Positions 45,901-57,244 of a stretch of 64,000 bases of DNA are shown here, in pieces (the stretch's first letter is position 1; the number at the start of each line of letters is the position of its first letter). The notes beneath the pieces were generated by a model. It made no database searches and was not told the DNA's origin. It saw nothing but the letters and a program-made list of their open reading frames with translations. The stretch covers positions 23,580,900 to 23,644,899 of the forward strand of contig JAQFVV010012394.1 of the NCBI GenBank assembly GCA_028023455.1. Reading direction: 5' to 3'. The translations under genes and the position numbers were made by a program. The stretch is from Epiperipatus broadwayi (Eukaryota > Onychophora > Udeonychophora > Euonychophora > Peripatidae).

Positions 45901-46110
45901 CCCTTTTCTTGAAAACTTTGTATATCCTTAACTAGACATTCATATGTTACTGTTCCACTCCATTATAATTTGACTATCTCCAGTGGCTATATAAACTATA
46001 GCCACCATACCACCACTCTTTTTTCTTTTCTATTTATATCCTGCCATACCAACTGTTCCAAAATAGATTCTTCTCTTAGATGTGTTCCCATTACTGCTAA
46101 TACCTCAAGC
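42930..46110 (-). mobile_element. Decayed APE-type LINE, near full length
   Basis: Minus-strand pieces in several frames follow ORF2 order. Endonuclease: GTHLREESILEQLVWQDI near 46080, YTWSRNNIFHTIDYLLV and SDHNFIVIEM at 45580-45790. Reverse transcriptase: KSGKARGLDGWAAEMV at 44960, GKDHRKLNNYRLIAVTSVLY, GGFRLDRRIGDSLFV, SFIDIEKAYDRVN near 44550, GLRQGCPMSPILFVLYL at 44380 and FFVDDIFLCAE (the FxDD box) near 44250. C-terminal zinc-knuckle region: RHLLIECKCLKTER near 43220. Frameshifts break every domain, so it is dead. Clade not assigned. Confidence 0.85.
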
Positions 46111-46234
46111 TCTTTACTTTTCAATTGTTTATTTAATTTCATCCACTTTTCTCCATCTGAAAATCAATGCATATTACAAAAAAGTTTTAAAAGTATTTAC
46201 ATGTCCTTTGAAATGTGATTATTTTGTCTTTTGC

Positions 46235-46460
46235 AAATCATTTTCAGCACTTTGCCATCATGAAATCTTAAAAACCATTTGAAAATATTTTTGAAACTCA
46301 TAGCTTCATTGCTATAAGCAGTTTGAATCATTTCAAATGTTTTCCCCAATTCAAATAAAATTTAGTATTAATGCATTGTTCCATTGCGGATTAAATTATA
46401 TTTTATGCTGTAACTTGTGATCCAGATAACACTAATACCTTAAAATTTTTGTGGTGAATA
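46235..46460 (-). mobile_element. Mariner-derived element, truncated, copy 3
   Basis: The right terminus (complement of TTCACCACAAAAATTTTAAGG) abuts TA. The minus strand reads MEQCINTKFYLN, then GKTFEMIQTAYSNEAMS and IFKWFLRFHDGKV, the best-preserved mariner N-terminal HTH here. The other terminus is lost. Confidence 0.82.
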
Positions 46461-46744
46461 TCTAAAATACGTTAGAGAGAGAATCAATAAGTTATCTTTT
46501 CTTGAGATATAGTTTTGAAAAATATAAGTTTTCCAGAAGAATGTGAATCAACTTGGAATTAAATGGAATCAGTCCAGCTTCTCAAATCCTTAAGAAATCT
46601 CACTCTGTGAATACTAATGAAGTTGCATGTGTGGCAATGCAAACACAGGCACAACTCCCTTAGTTTCCACTCGAAAATTCCCAACAGAGCTATTAGTAGA
46701 AAATGTTTGAGAACATATCTATCTTTACCATTACCAAATCCAAT

Positions 46745-46975
46745 AAAAATTCTTTGCATTTTCTTTCCCCAATATTAATCATCATTCATTTGAATTTTTC
46801 TTCAGTAATTTTTTCCCCACCTTTGCACATGTCCTCAGCATAACTTCCTTATCTTCCCTTTCGTTCTTTGCACAAGAAAATGTCATACGCAAATAAGAGA
46901 CCCGATAATGTATATACTCCCTTGCCATCTATTAATAGTATCTCTATGCCTCATCCTAGTCTTAAAGTGTAGTTT
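46745..46975 (-). mobile_element. LINE RT fragment (same family as 42930-46110)
   Basis: ACTTCCTTATCTTCCCTTTC and TGTATATACTCCCTTGCCAT match 44136-44315 in order and orientation, covering the FxDD region. Short and disrupted. Confidence 0.75.
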
Positions 46976-47389
46976 GAGTACAACATTTTAAAGCAAATGA
47001 TAGATATGGATGAGATATTAAAAAAATTAAAGGTCAAATTATAGTTAATTTATCAAAACAAATGTTTGTAGTCTAAACCAAAGATGACTCGAGACCACGA
47101 GCATAAAAATCATCCAATTGCAGATTACAATGACTGACAAATATTAGCTGATATACGGACAAGACAATTAGGTTAACTCATCAGCATTATTAGAAATTTC
47201 TTTGAAAGAACAAAAGAAAAAGACAGAAAATATTACATTACTTGAAATATTTTAATCTTAAATGAGAGAAATCTCAAATTTCTGACATAAATGCTATTAC
47301 ATAGTAGAGATGTCTTTCCATCCCTTGTATATGTATTAAATGGATTATGTCCTGTACATGAGGGGTCAGATTGACCTTAGTCAACATGG

Positions 47390-47720
47390 GTGTGACAACA
47401 ATCTCAGCCTCAGGGTGGCCTTTGAGCATTCCATCATCAGATTTTCAATTGGATGGACAGTTGAGAAGTTGGAGTGAGGAGTAGATTGAGACCTGTCCAT
47501 TAAAGTATGAAGATTGGCTATCTTAATATATATCTGAGCACTTATAACTTATATGTGCAGAGATAGTAATCTGGACCAACTGATGATTGCTGATTTAGCA
47601 TGAAATATGTATAGTGGTGATTATTTATCTTTTCGACATATATGTGTTCAAGTGTATCAGTGTTATGAGATAAAGTGGAGAGTGGTGTGAAAGTCTGTAT
47701 ACCCTATACATTACATATAT
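47390..47720 (+). repeat. Hammerhead/tRNA-like composite repeat, copy 2
   Basis: The longest copy. A 5' block (CATTCCATCATCAGATTTTC, ATGGACAGTTGAGAAGTTGG) shared with 48110-48200 is followed by the hammerhead-like motif (47562-47626) and a degraded tRNA-like part. Confidence 0.7.
47562..47626 (+). ncRNA. Hammerhead-ribozyme-like motif, best-preserved copy
   Basis: Core CTGATGA (47580-47586) and GAAA (47602-47605) are intact. Stem II TTGCTGATTTAGCAT forms TGCT/AGCA plus a G-U pair. Stem I pairs 47565-47571 with 47619-47625 (7 bp, one G-U) and 47575-47578 with 47615-47618 (4 bp), with the TGG bulge. Stem III ATA/TAT has a two-base loop, which in known type-I hammerheads favours dimeric action. 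Cleavage would follow A47613. The pair next to the core is A-G. Confidence 0.62.
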
Positions 47721-47889
47721 AGATACAGGTATATAATAAGAACTATTTTAGTTATTATAAGTAATTGAGTAATTGTGCAATTTAGAAAGCATTCTTAATT
47801 AGAATCAATATTTTTAAAGCAGATTAACAAATTAATTAAAATTTAGCATTTCTTAATAAGTAATTAACCTATTCAGTATACTGAATGTT

Positions 47890-48110
47890 TGCTATAGTAA
47901 ATAGAGGGATTTGAACTTAGAATTTTCAGTCTATATTCATCCTCCATTACATCTCAAACAGCCGATATACATAATCACACACGAGAAAAATATCAATGAT
48001 CCCCAATATACATATTTCATGCAGAATCAATTCTCATCGGTTGAGCCAGATCATAATCTCCCATACATGTTCAGCTTATATTAATTACATAGCAATTCCT
48101 TAAGCTTTTA
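47890..48110 (-). repeat. Hammerhead/tRNA-like composite repeat, copy 3 (inverted)
   Basis: Minus-strand copy with hammerhead-like motif 47992-48058 and B-box AAGTTCAAATCCC at 47906-47918. It lies head to head with copy 4. Confidence 0.68.
47992..48058 (-). ncRNA. Hammerhead-ribozyme-like motif, copy 3
   Basis: Stem I is the best of all copies: CTCAA/TTGGG next to the core (one G-U) and ATGATC/GATCAT beyond the TGG bulge. The core reads CCGATGA (one change) and GAAA is intact. Stem II has lost most pairing. Confidence 0.55.
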
Positions 48111-48400
48111 GCGTTCCATTGTTGGTTTCTCAATGAAATGGACAGTTCAATTATTGGAAGATTGAAAACATTGAAACTTGTCTATTAAAGTTTAAGGAAT
48201 TGCTGTCTTAGTATGAATTGAGCACTGAGTGTATATATGTAAAGGAGATTATGATCTGGCCAACTGCACAAAAATACATATATTGGAGATTACTTATCTT
48301 TTTAACATGTGTGTGGCCATATGTCTGTTGTTCGAGATGGAGTGGAGGATGAATATAGACTGAAAATTCTAAGTTCAAATCCCCCACTTTTTAATTTATA
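48110..48400 (+). repeat. Hammerhead/tRNA-like composite repeat, copy 4
   Basis: 5' block GCGTTCCATTGTTGG and AATGGACAGTTCAATTATTG, stem I halves CTGGCCAA (48255-48262) and TTGGAGATTA (48282-48291), and B-box AAGTTCAAATCCCCC (48371-48385). The ribozyme core is deleted. Confidence 0.68.
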
Positions 48401-48414
48401 TAATATTAATTCTA

Positions 48415-49965
48415 CTAAGAATTTGAAAAACATATAGATTAATCTGATAAGTAACTATGAATTGCAAAAATAAATAAATGGGATATTAACCTTACACAAA
48501 GAGAGAAATGGAGGAAATACTGGAACCAAAAATTAGTCGAGAGCTAATATTCAACACTAGCATACATTATAAGCACTCGCCACATGCAATTCTTAGCAAA
48601 GCCAATTAATGCGTAAACAGAAAGTAACATTTTCAGCATAGGGATTCAAACTGGTTAATTCAACATTATTTGATTAAGTTTCTGAGCTAAGAGAGTCCTA
48701 TCTATTTAAGTATATGTTGAAGATTATCCAGTTTAATTAGAAATTATTAAATCCAAAACTCTAAACCATTCAGTAGGCAAAAGGTTGCCTTGACAACAGT
48801 TAGGAAATTGTTGATTGTTATTAATATTGAGATTGTCTAAGTGTTAAACGGTTTTTAAGGAAGGATTAAAAATAGTTGCCCAATCTATTATTCTATTCTA
48901 ACAACTGTTTTAGGTCGGTAATCTGTGGTTAGTAATTGATGCAACTAGTTTAAAATCTTAAATTCGTTATGTCAGATAATATAAAAAATTAAGCCATCAT
49001 ATGTATATGTACAACTACCTGAAGATATGTTTTATTAATCATATTTAAATTTGTATAGTTATAATCACATCACACAATATTCTCGTTCCAAATATGTTAC
49101 TAAGAATTATTTTTGCAGACGATCTCATAATGAGACATTTTAATAAACGTGCAAATAATTTTACTTTTCATTTAACAATGCTCATATATGTATACAGTTG
49201 AAAGAAGAATTCTTTTATCAGACTGAATGAATAGGCATTAATAAATCAAAAATAAAACTATTCGTAAGTTTATTAAAATGTCTCAATATGAGACTCTGCA
49301 AAAATAATTCTTAGTAACTGCTGAGTGTGTGTGCAAGTTCAAAAACAAGAAGTGTAAAGAAGACAAACCAAATAAATAGAAACGGATTGAGCAAACAATT
49401 ATAAATTGACTGATACTAGAAGAGTAGAAGTTTTCTTTAAGAACAGGGTGTAAACTATAAATGCCTATGAGCTAATTAGACATTGTCTTCGTTTTAGGCA
49501 TTAACATGCACCTGGAAGCTGTGTGGACTTTAAACCTGCTGTAATTACCCAGTAGAATCCCCGCTGAAGGTGTAGAAAGGGGGTATAGGTAATAAAGTAG
49601 GACACCCCAGTCTACATCATAAATTTTGTATGCTACTTGGCTACATTTCTAATTATTATACTGATTATTTCATTCGTAATATTATTATTATTAGGTGTAA
49701 CCTAGTTGCCATATGTATAAAAGTAATTTATCAATTTTATTTGGACAAATTAATGCTTAACGTTATTAAACAAGAAATAACTAAACATGCTTGTATGCCT
49801 CATCATTTATTGTGGTAGAATAGTTAGTCAATCCATAGCAGTAATGTATTTGGAACAAGAATGTTCTGTGATATATTCAAGGCAGTAGTAAGCTATTTAT
49901 GTGCTATTGAAATTAGTAATATATAATGTATATGGTTGTACATTAAATAATTCTTGCATTTACAA
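48415..49965. repeat. Dispersed repeat, copy 2, interrupted
   Basis: 48415-48720 aligns with 37545-37860 and 49945-49965 with the end of that copy. Between lie palindromic pieces (49070-49320, TTTTAATAAACGTGCAAATA-type arms) and a terminus TTGGAACAAGAATGTTCTGT near 49850. Boundaries are approximate. Confidence 0.45.
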
Positions 49966-49969
49966 TCAT

Positions 49970-50965
49970 ATGTTTTAATGTGATTTTCTGGATTTGGAAA
50001 TTGTTAAATCCATGATTGCATGAATGTAACTTGTCTATCCTATTCTGGAGATATCTACTGCAAACAAGCAATCAATAGACAGTAGATAATGCCAACCACT
50101 GAGTGTTTAAAACCTTCAACTCATTAGGTTGGATAGTATTAAAAAAGTGACTAACAGGTGTATACATACAATATAGTACTCTTCATTGAGAAAAAGAGAA
50201 TGATTTGATTGGTATCTTGATTAATCATATGCACACGTTTTAGAGTAGTGTGGATTACAATTTTAGATATCACAAATGAATTGGAAATGTTGTTTGCAAC
50301 ATATAAACATTAGACTCAGAGAGGTGAGATGAGGTATTCAAATATAAGCTGCACATTTTCTTCACGAGTAAAGTAAGATGCAAAAATTAAGAAAAGAAAA
50401 TGCAATATTTTTTTTAACATATCTTTATATAAAATATATTTTATACATATTGTTAGCAGTTGTGTTGTATAATAGATTTTATTTTTTTTGTTATGTTTGT
50501 AAATATTTAGATTACTTTATCATAATTTTATTAGTTTTAATTTTATGTATACAAAAACAATGAAAATCCCTACGTATGTAATACAAATTAAAGGTTAAAA
50601 TAGATTACCATTGCATTGAAAAGCACATAAAAATATTTGCCAAAAAAAACTTTTTTGTATTATTAGAAACATATATGGTTATCAGTTAAAGAAATCTTTT
50701 TAATTTTTGACGATAATATATTAAAATTAATGTAATATGAGAGTGACCATTAGCTCAACCCACAAGTTATAAAGCTGTATTGGTTCAAGGAAGATTAAAA
50801 TTTTATAAATTGCATATGGCTAGCATCCACATTGTTTCATCTAAAGAGAGTGACAGTTATGGATAACAATTAGTAAAATTTCCATATGTTAACAAATAAA
50901 AAAAAGTGCTTTTCTTTTTCATATTACTAAAAAATATTTAAAATCGTACATATAATTAATATTTT
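49970..50965. other. Intergenic stretch, no gene recognised
   Basis: AT-rich. 50560-50670 shares weak similarity with 18850-18990. Confidence 0.4.
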
Positions 50966-50968
50966 TGT

Positions 50969-51252
50969 AGTGTAATTTTCATTATACCACTCTCATGCAA
51001 GGTAGGGATTGCTTTCTATCCACTTTTAACACCTTGTGGAGGGATGTAATCATAAACATGTGACTAGACATGTGAAAAAGATCCCAACTGATGAATGCTA
51101 CTTCATCACAAAATATGCATCTTGGAGATCATAGATCTTTATTACATCTGTAGTTATATGTTTATGATTACATCCGTCCACAAGGTGTTAAAAGTGGATA
51201 GAAATCAGTCCCTACCTTGCGTGAGAATGGTGTAGTGAAAATTCCACTTTAG
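50969..51252. repeat. Palindromic MITE with hammerhead-like centre
   Basis: Arms of about 90 bases (TAATTTTCATTATACCACTC, AAGGTAGGGATTGCTTTCTA, ATCCACTTTTAACACCTTGT) are inverted on both sides of a 100-base centre. The centre holds CTGATGA at 51088-51094 with flanking CCAA/TTGG and GATC/GATC, related to the composite repeat. Confidence 0.8.
51080..51132 (+). ncRNA. Degenerate hammerhead-like motif, copy 5
   Basis: CTGATGA is intact. Stem II ATGCTACTTCATCAC is related to the family consensus but barely pairs, and GAAA has become AAAA. Stem I keeps CCAA/TTGG plus GATC/GATC. Inactive by inspection. Confidence 0.42.
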
Positions 51253-51490
51253 ATATATTATTGGCTAACCTGTAGTCTAATGAATGCTTAATAAAAATTA
51301 TCAACTTCCATATATTTCACATTCCACTCCAGGAATACATTTATTTTTGATTTTTTTAAAAAAACGGTAAAATTATTCATTCTTAGCTTTTACACATATT
51401 TTTATTTAATATAAATAATACATATATCACGTATACTACAAAAAGTTTGTATATTGAGCAGGCTTTCAACTAACTAGTAGTAATACTTTT

Positions 51491-51753
51491 AGAGGATTGC
51501 AAGATTTATAAAAGATTCACAAAAGTGATTTGCATAAAATTTGATTACAAGATATAAACAAATTTATTTAAAAGACCCACTTTTTTGACAAAGGGATGCA
51601 GGATTCTTTATTGTTGATGTGCCAGGGCTCTAACTTTGTGCCCCCCTGTCAAAAAAGTGGCTCATTTAAAAACAAATTCATTTACATGTTATAATCAAAT
51701 ATTATGTAAATCATTACTTTTGTGATTCTTCTATAAATCTTGCAATCCTCTTG
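51491..51753. repeat. Palindromic MITE, about 260 bp
   Basis: Arms of about 105 bases begin AGAGGATTGCAAGATTTATA and end with the complement. Inner AAGACCCACTTTTTTGACA pairs with TGTCAAAAAAGTGGCTCATT. The 50-base centre is less AT-rich. Confidence 0.85.
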
Positions 51754-51759
51754 GATAAT

Positions 51760-52635
51760 TATAGCTATGAGTAGTGAAGCGAAATCTGAGATTCAGATTG
51801 CGCTTCACAGCCCACCTCAAATCTTCCGCTACCAAGACAAATTCAAACCCTATTCTTGGGTATACATTCCACTCACTTTCACATTTTTTTTGTCCCTTTT
51901 CTTGATTATCATTAACTAAAATATTTCTTAACGAAGATATATGCATAGATATCTGAATTTAAACACACACACACAAAAGAAAAATAATATAGTATTTAAA
52001 AGGGGAATATGTATACATAATAGGTAACGGAGGATTAATTGTAACAAGCCTGTAATATCAAAATATATATTTTTTGTATTTTTTAAAAATTATAAAAGTT
52101 ATAGTAATTATTTACTAATTGCGGCTCAGATGTATATAAATATTGTAGAGACAAACCTACTGAGCAAATATTTACTAGAAAAAGTTTGTTATATGTCGAT
52201 CTATAAAATTTTGTCTTTTAAATTATTTTTGCTATTAAACTATACTTTTCTTTTTAAATCCAATATGGAAGATGCAATTGTAATTAGTCAAAAATAATTA
52301 AAGGTGAGAAACTTAATCTTTTAAAATAACTTTAATTAAAAGTTTCTCTAAAATTAAAATTAGAAACTAAACTAATTGATTTGTTTTTGTCGTAAACATT
52401 TGTTATCAAATTATTTTTGGTTTGAAGACTTATCTAACAATGGCATCTGCCAGCACAATGGGTAAAGCTTATGTAGAAATTTTTAAAAATTAGATTAGAG
52501 AGTGATTAGCAGTGACCAATCTAGAAAGCATTCCACAAATACCGGGGCATAGTATAAAATGGGCTGCAGAAAGGAGTTTGCTATTAACTGAAAGGAGACC
52601 CTTTGATTCCTCTTGGAGGACTTAAAGGAACTGAG
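51760..52635. other. Intergenic stretch, no gene recognised
   Basis: Less AT-rich near 52440-52635, which may belong to the LINE 5' region. A 71-codon minus ORF (51731-51946) has no recognisable motif. Confidence 0.35.
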
Positions 52636-52639
52636 CAGA

Positions 52640-55600
52640 GCAAATTCCTAATGTCCACTCCATACGTTCTTGTCGTTGCAGCTGTTATTACTATGTGATT
52701 ATTTATATAGTATACAAACATGGATGGGCTGCTCACCAACACGCATTAGCCAGCATGGTGAGTTTATTGGCTTTTTACCTCTGAGTTTAAGAATATTTTT
52801 TCAATATATACAATCATGACAGACAAAAATAAATCATGGCCCTTATTCCCTGGAGGCTGTAAAGTCACCAACCAAGGCAGTGGTTGGTGGCCGAAGGTGG
52901 AGGGTGCTAAGAATCCCCTGATTGCGGACTCAGGCTGCCATTTGATGATGACTTTTTATTTAGGTACTTACAACTGCAGATCACTTTCAAGTGAAGGAAG
53001 ATTGCAAGAGTTAGAAGAAGAACTGTCTTATATTAAATGGGACATTATTGGACTTTGTGAAGTTAGAAGAAAAGGTGAAGAAACAATTGATTTAAAAAGT
53101 GGACATATACTCTACTATAAATGTACAAATATTGGAAATACAAGTGGAGTAGGATTCATTATAAATAAAAAATGGAAGAATAACATTGTGGAGATTGATG
53201 GTGTATCAGACAGAGTGGCAAGATTAATTTTACAACTTAATAGCAGATACCAAATGCAGATAATTCAGGTTTATGCCCCAACAAGTTCTCATAGTGATGA
53301 AGGTATAGAAGATTTTTATATGGATGTACAAAAGGCTTTTGATCAGAGTAAACAACATTTTAAAATTGTTATGGGAGACTTTAATGCTAGAATTGGTAAA
53401 CAAATGAAAGATGAAAATGCTGTAGGTAATTTTGGTTATGGTAATAGAAATGAGAGAGGACATAGACTTGTGGAGTTTTCAGAAAAAGAAAAACTTTATG
53501 TTATGAAGTGTTTTTTTGAGAAAAATGTTAAAAGGAAATGGACATGGAAGCATCCAAATGAAGGTATGGCAGAATTGGATTATATTTTGACTAATCGAAA
53601 ATACATATTTCAAGATTGTAATGTTCTTAATAAATTTAACACAGGAAGTGATCATCGATTAGTAAGATGTAAGTTACGTGTTAATGTAAAACTAGAGAGA
53701 CAAAAATTATTAAGAAAAACAATATTTACAGTTGATATTCCTAATCTTCAGAAACATCCTAATGAATTTAAATTAGAACTTACAAATCGTTTTCAAGTAT
53801 TGAACATGATTCAGATTTGAATGACATTAATAGGAAAATAAGCGATACACTTTTAAAAACTGCAACGAAGATAGCTGGTAAAAAAAAGCAACAATTGACC
53901 ACTAAAATTTCTACTGAGACTAGTGAATTTATGAAGAAAAAAAGGAATATGAGGATATACAACAATGATACATTAAAAAAGATTAAATATCTAGAATTTT
54001 GTAAAATGGTGCGGAAAAGAGTTGAAAATGATATAAGAAAGTAAAATTGTGAACTAGCAAGGAAAGCTGTAGAAGAGAATAAAAGTCTAAAGAGTGTAAA
54101 ACAACATTTTGGTATTGGTAAGAAATTTATATCTGCAATAAGAAAAAAAGATGGTATTATTACTAAAAAGAGAGATGACATCATAAAATGTGTAGAAGAC
54201 TTCTATCAAGAATTATATAGTAATAAAGAACAAGTGCCTCCTATACATATTATATCTTCCGAATTGCCCAGAATTTTGAATGAGGAAGTGAGACATGCAA
54301 TTAAATTTATGAAGAAAGGGAAGGCTCCAGGTAATGATGGAATTGTAATTGATATATTAAAAGAAGCAGGTGAAGAAATAGAAATTTTTTTAGCAAAGTT
54401 ATAAACCAAATGTCTAAATGATAAAGATGTACCAGATGATTAGAAGAATGCAGTATTAATATTTAAAAAAGGTGATAAAGAAGACATTAGAAATTACAGA
54501 CCTATCAGTTTTATACAAAATTTTTACTAAGATAATTACAACTCATCTACAGAAAACACTGGATTTCCACCAACCAAGAGAACAAGCTGGATTTAAAAGT
54601 GTTTTTAGTACAGTAGATCATATCCAGGTATTGAGAGAAATTATAGAAAGGACAAATGAATATGGTTTGCCATTATGCTTAGGATTTGTAGACTATGAAA
54701 AGGCATTTGATTCTATAAACATTTCTTCAGTGATTAAAGCATTGGATCATCAAGGTGTAGATCCAGGATATTGTCATATTTTGAAGAATATTTATAAAAA
54801 TGCAACAGCAACAATTAGATTACATAATGATAGTAGGAAAATCAACATTGAAAAGGGTGTAAAACAGGGTGACTCCATATCTCCAAAACTTTTTACAGCA
54901 GTGCTGCAAGAAGTATTTTGTGGATTAAAATGGGAAGCTAAAGGAGTGAAAGTAAATGGAGATTATTTAAGTCATTTAGATTTTGCAGATGATGTAGTTG
55001 TTTTTGCAAATAATGCTTTAGAGCTACAGAAAATGTTGCAGGAGTTATCAGATGAAAGTAGGATTAAAGATAAATGTTAAAAAGACTATAAGTAATGTTT
55101 AATGGATTTTCTCAAAATATGAAAATAAAGATTGATTATAATGAGTTAGAAGTTAACAGTTACAAATACCTTGGTCAGATTATTAATACAGATGGAAATA
55201 TAATGAATGAAATTAATCATAGAATTAAACTTTGTTGGAGTGCTTTTGGTAATAACTTGATACTAAAAGGAAATATGTCTGTTTGAAAAGGAAGATTTTT
55301 AATAAATGTGTTTTGACAGTTCTTACTTATGGATCTGAGACTTGAACACTTAATAGAAGAGCAATACAGAGACTTCAAACCACTCATAGAAGTATGGAGA
55401 GATGCATGTTGGGAATAATAAGGGATCGAAAACGCAATGTATGGGCAAGAGAGCAAACAAGTGTTACTGACCTCATTGAAAAAATGAAAAGACTGAAGTG
55501 GAGTTGGGCTGGACATATTGTTAGAAGAGATGATAACAGATGGACAATTGAAATTTTAAACTGGATTCCAAGAGATTGTAAAAGACCCAGAAAGAGACCA

Positions 55601-55735
55601 CATGTGAGATGGATAGATGAAATAAGAAAGTGTGCAGGGTTGATGTGGAGAAGCTAAAGATAGGAAAAGATGGATTGAACTTGGAGAGACCTTCATCCTG
55701 CAGTGGATTGATAATGGTTGATGATGAGTATAAAA
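52640..55735 (+). mobile_element. RTE-type LINE, nearly complete
   Basis: A non-LTR retrotransposon of the RTE type (endonuclease-RT in one ORF, no separate ORF1 seen). The APE endonuclease at 52960-53690 is uninterrupted: GTYNCRSLSSEGRLQELEEE, IIGLCEVRRKGE, QVYAPTSSHSDE, GDFNARIG, ELDYILTNRK and GSDHRLV. The RT follows at 54290-55080: FMKKGKAPGNDGI, GFVDYEKAFDSI (motif A Asp), GVKQGDSISPKLF and LDFADDVVVFANN (motif C). The C-terminus runs to KRPRKRPHVRWIDEIRKCAG near 55640. Breaks: stop at 53818, in-frame stops near 54043 and 54402, and a frame change near 54450-54530 and after 55080. The 3' end is next to GATGATGAG, matching the minus-strand fragment at 8712. Confidence 0.92.
52816..53820 (+). 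pseudogene. RTE ORF, endonuclease part (334 codons)
   Basis: The frame from 52816 to 53820 holds a complete APE-like endonuclease domain from about residue 50 to 290, with the conserved Glu (LCEVRR), GDFNAR, DYIL and SDHR elements. The first ~50 residues look like translated 5' UTR. The frame then ends early, before the RT, so the product would lack reverse transcriptase. Confidence 0.85.
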
Positions 55736-55737
55736 TG

Positions 55738-56945
55738 GGCTAATTTTGACCGAGGAGAACTAAAAAAAAAAGTCAATGAAAGCAGTTGCCAAATTAATCT
55801 ACGCTTGTTTAATTTCAATGGGTTGTGAGTAAACACACTTCACATTTTTCGCCATTCGAGATGGCCTTCCCTAAAATCTATGCTCATGGATTCGGATACT
55901 CATAAACTGTAACTATATGCCTGTTTATTGAATAATGAACTTCCTGCCTGAATAACTATGCTCGTCAAACTAGATCTAGTTCTCCGAGGAAAATCTGAAT
56001 ATCACCAAATGAATAGCCAAGTTTATACAGAGATAATTTCAAGTGCTGCTAGACTCTTAAATTTACCTTGAATAATTTTAAATCTCACCTGTTTCTTTAA
56101 ACATTTTGTAAAGCCTTCCTTGTAAAATTAATATTAATTATGAATTAATCAATTTGTAAATTCTTACCTTGTTAGTCAAATGTACTTTGTTCTCTCTATA
56201 TAACTTAGCAGTAATCTCTCCTACGTTAAACCTCTCCTGAACAATTATTATTTCTTAATTTCACGTCTATGCGGTAATATTTTTATTTTCATTATTATAT
56301 TTTCGTATACTAAATTATATGTCGATAATTTTCCCCAGATTTGCAAATGCCTATGCTATCTCTTTTAAAAAAACCCTTCCTTACTTTTCATAGGGTGAGT
56401 AATCTAGTTTTTAATAATAATAAAAAAAAAACAAATTTGTTATTCTTATTATAGCGGACGCCTGCAAGTCTGGGAGAGTAAAATAAAAGACCATTAACAA
56501 TGTTATTTTCGAAAAACAGAGCAAAAATCTGTTTTCTTAGAAATGTTTTTTTTATTAATTAAATAATAGTGCCAACTTCTAAAAACTTTAAATATACTTA
56601 TATGACTTAAATCAATATTATTTTCTTGAAATCATTAACCACCACCTACTTTGTATATATCTAATAATATGTAAGGTATTTATGAAAGCACTTAAAACCA
56701 AAGATTTGTATTAGTTATTCATTGTGGGAAGTTTATGTGTAATTTAAAGTAATAATAGGAAGGAGGGGGGTAATCCTCTAGTTCTATGAGCTACGATATT
56801 AGCTTTAATTTTACTTATCCCATATCCATGTAGTAAATTAAATCATACTGATATGCTGGGTCTATATCAATAAAGATAGGTAATAATTCTTTGTTCTTAG
56901 TTTTGAAGTTTGTATAATTATATTAATTCAAACGTTATGTGTATA
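55738..56945. other. Intergenic stretch, no gene recognised
   Basis: AT-rich single-copy-looking DNA; no repeat arms noticed. Confidence 0.4.
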
Positions 56946-56950
56946 CTGAC

Positions 56951-57244
56951 CTTTAGTTTTATATATTTGTGCTTCGTTTCCTGGGCGTATCGGAAAACCC
57001 GAGTCACGTCTGTTTTTACTTCCAATACCAAGGACAAGGTTTGTAAACCCCTTGGGACTTCTTCAGCACTAGATATTATTGCATAGGGTCCATTCTGGCA
57101 AAAGTCCAGGTTATGGCAATTTAATAAAGCGCATTCTTCATTGTTTGTGACCCAACCCTGCCAACGTTTGCAGTCACCTTCTTTAGCTGTAAATTGAAGC
57201 ACCTTCTTGGATCTCAGAATAGATGATCTCTCCATTGCCATCAT
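56951..57244 (-). CDS. Unidentified candidate coding exon
   Basis: A 98-codon open stretch starts MMAMERSSILRSKKVLQFTA, has balanced composition unlike its surroundings, and ends at AAG|GTCAGT, a plausible donor (GT at 56950-56949). An in-frame stop lies 5 codons upstream of the ATG, so it would be a first coding exon. Internal sequence includes CKRWQGWVTNNEEC and TDVTRVFRYAQETKHKYIKL. I recognise no domain. It could be a host gene running leftwards or an exon of an unknown element. The open frame (continuing to 56918) without splicing is the alternative. Confidence 0.4.

Noticed and set aside
53780-54184. 134-codon minus-strand ORF
   Set aside because: Antisense to the RTE ORF between endonuclease and RT.
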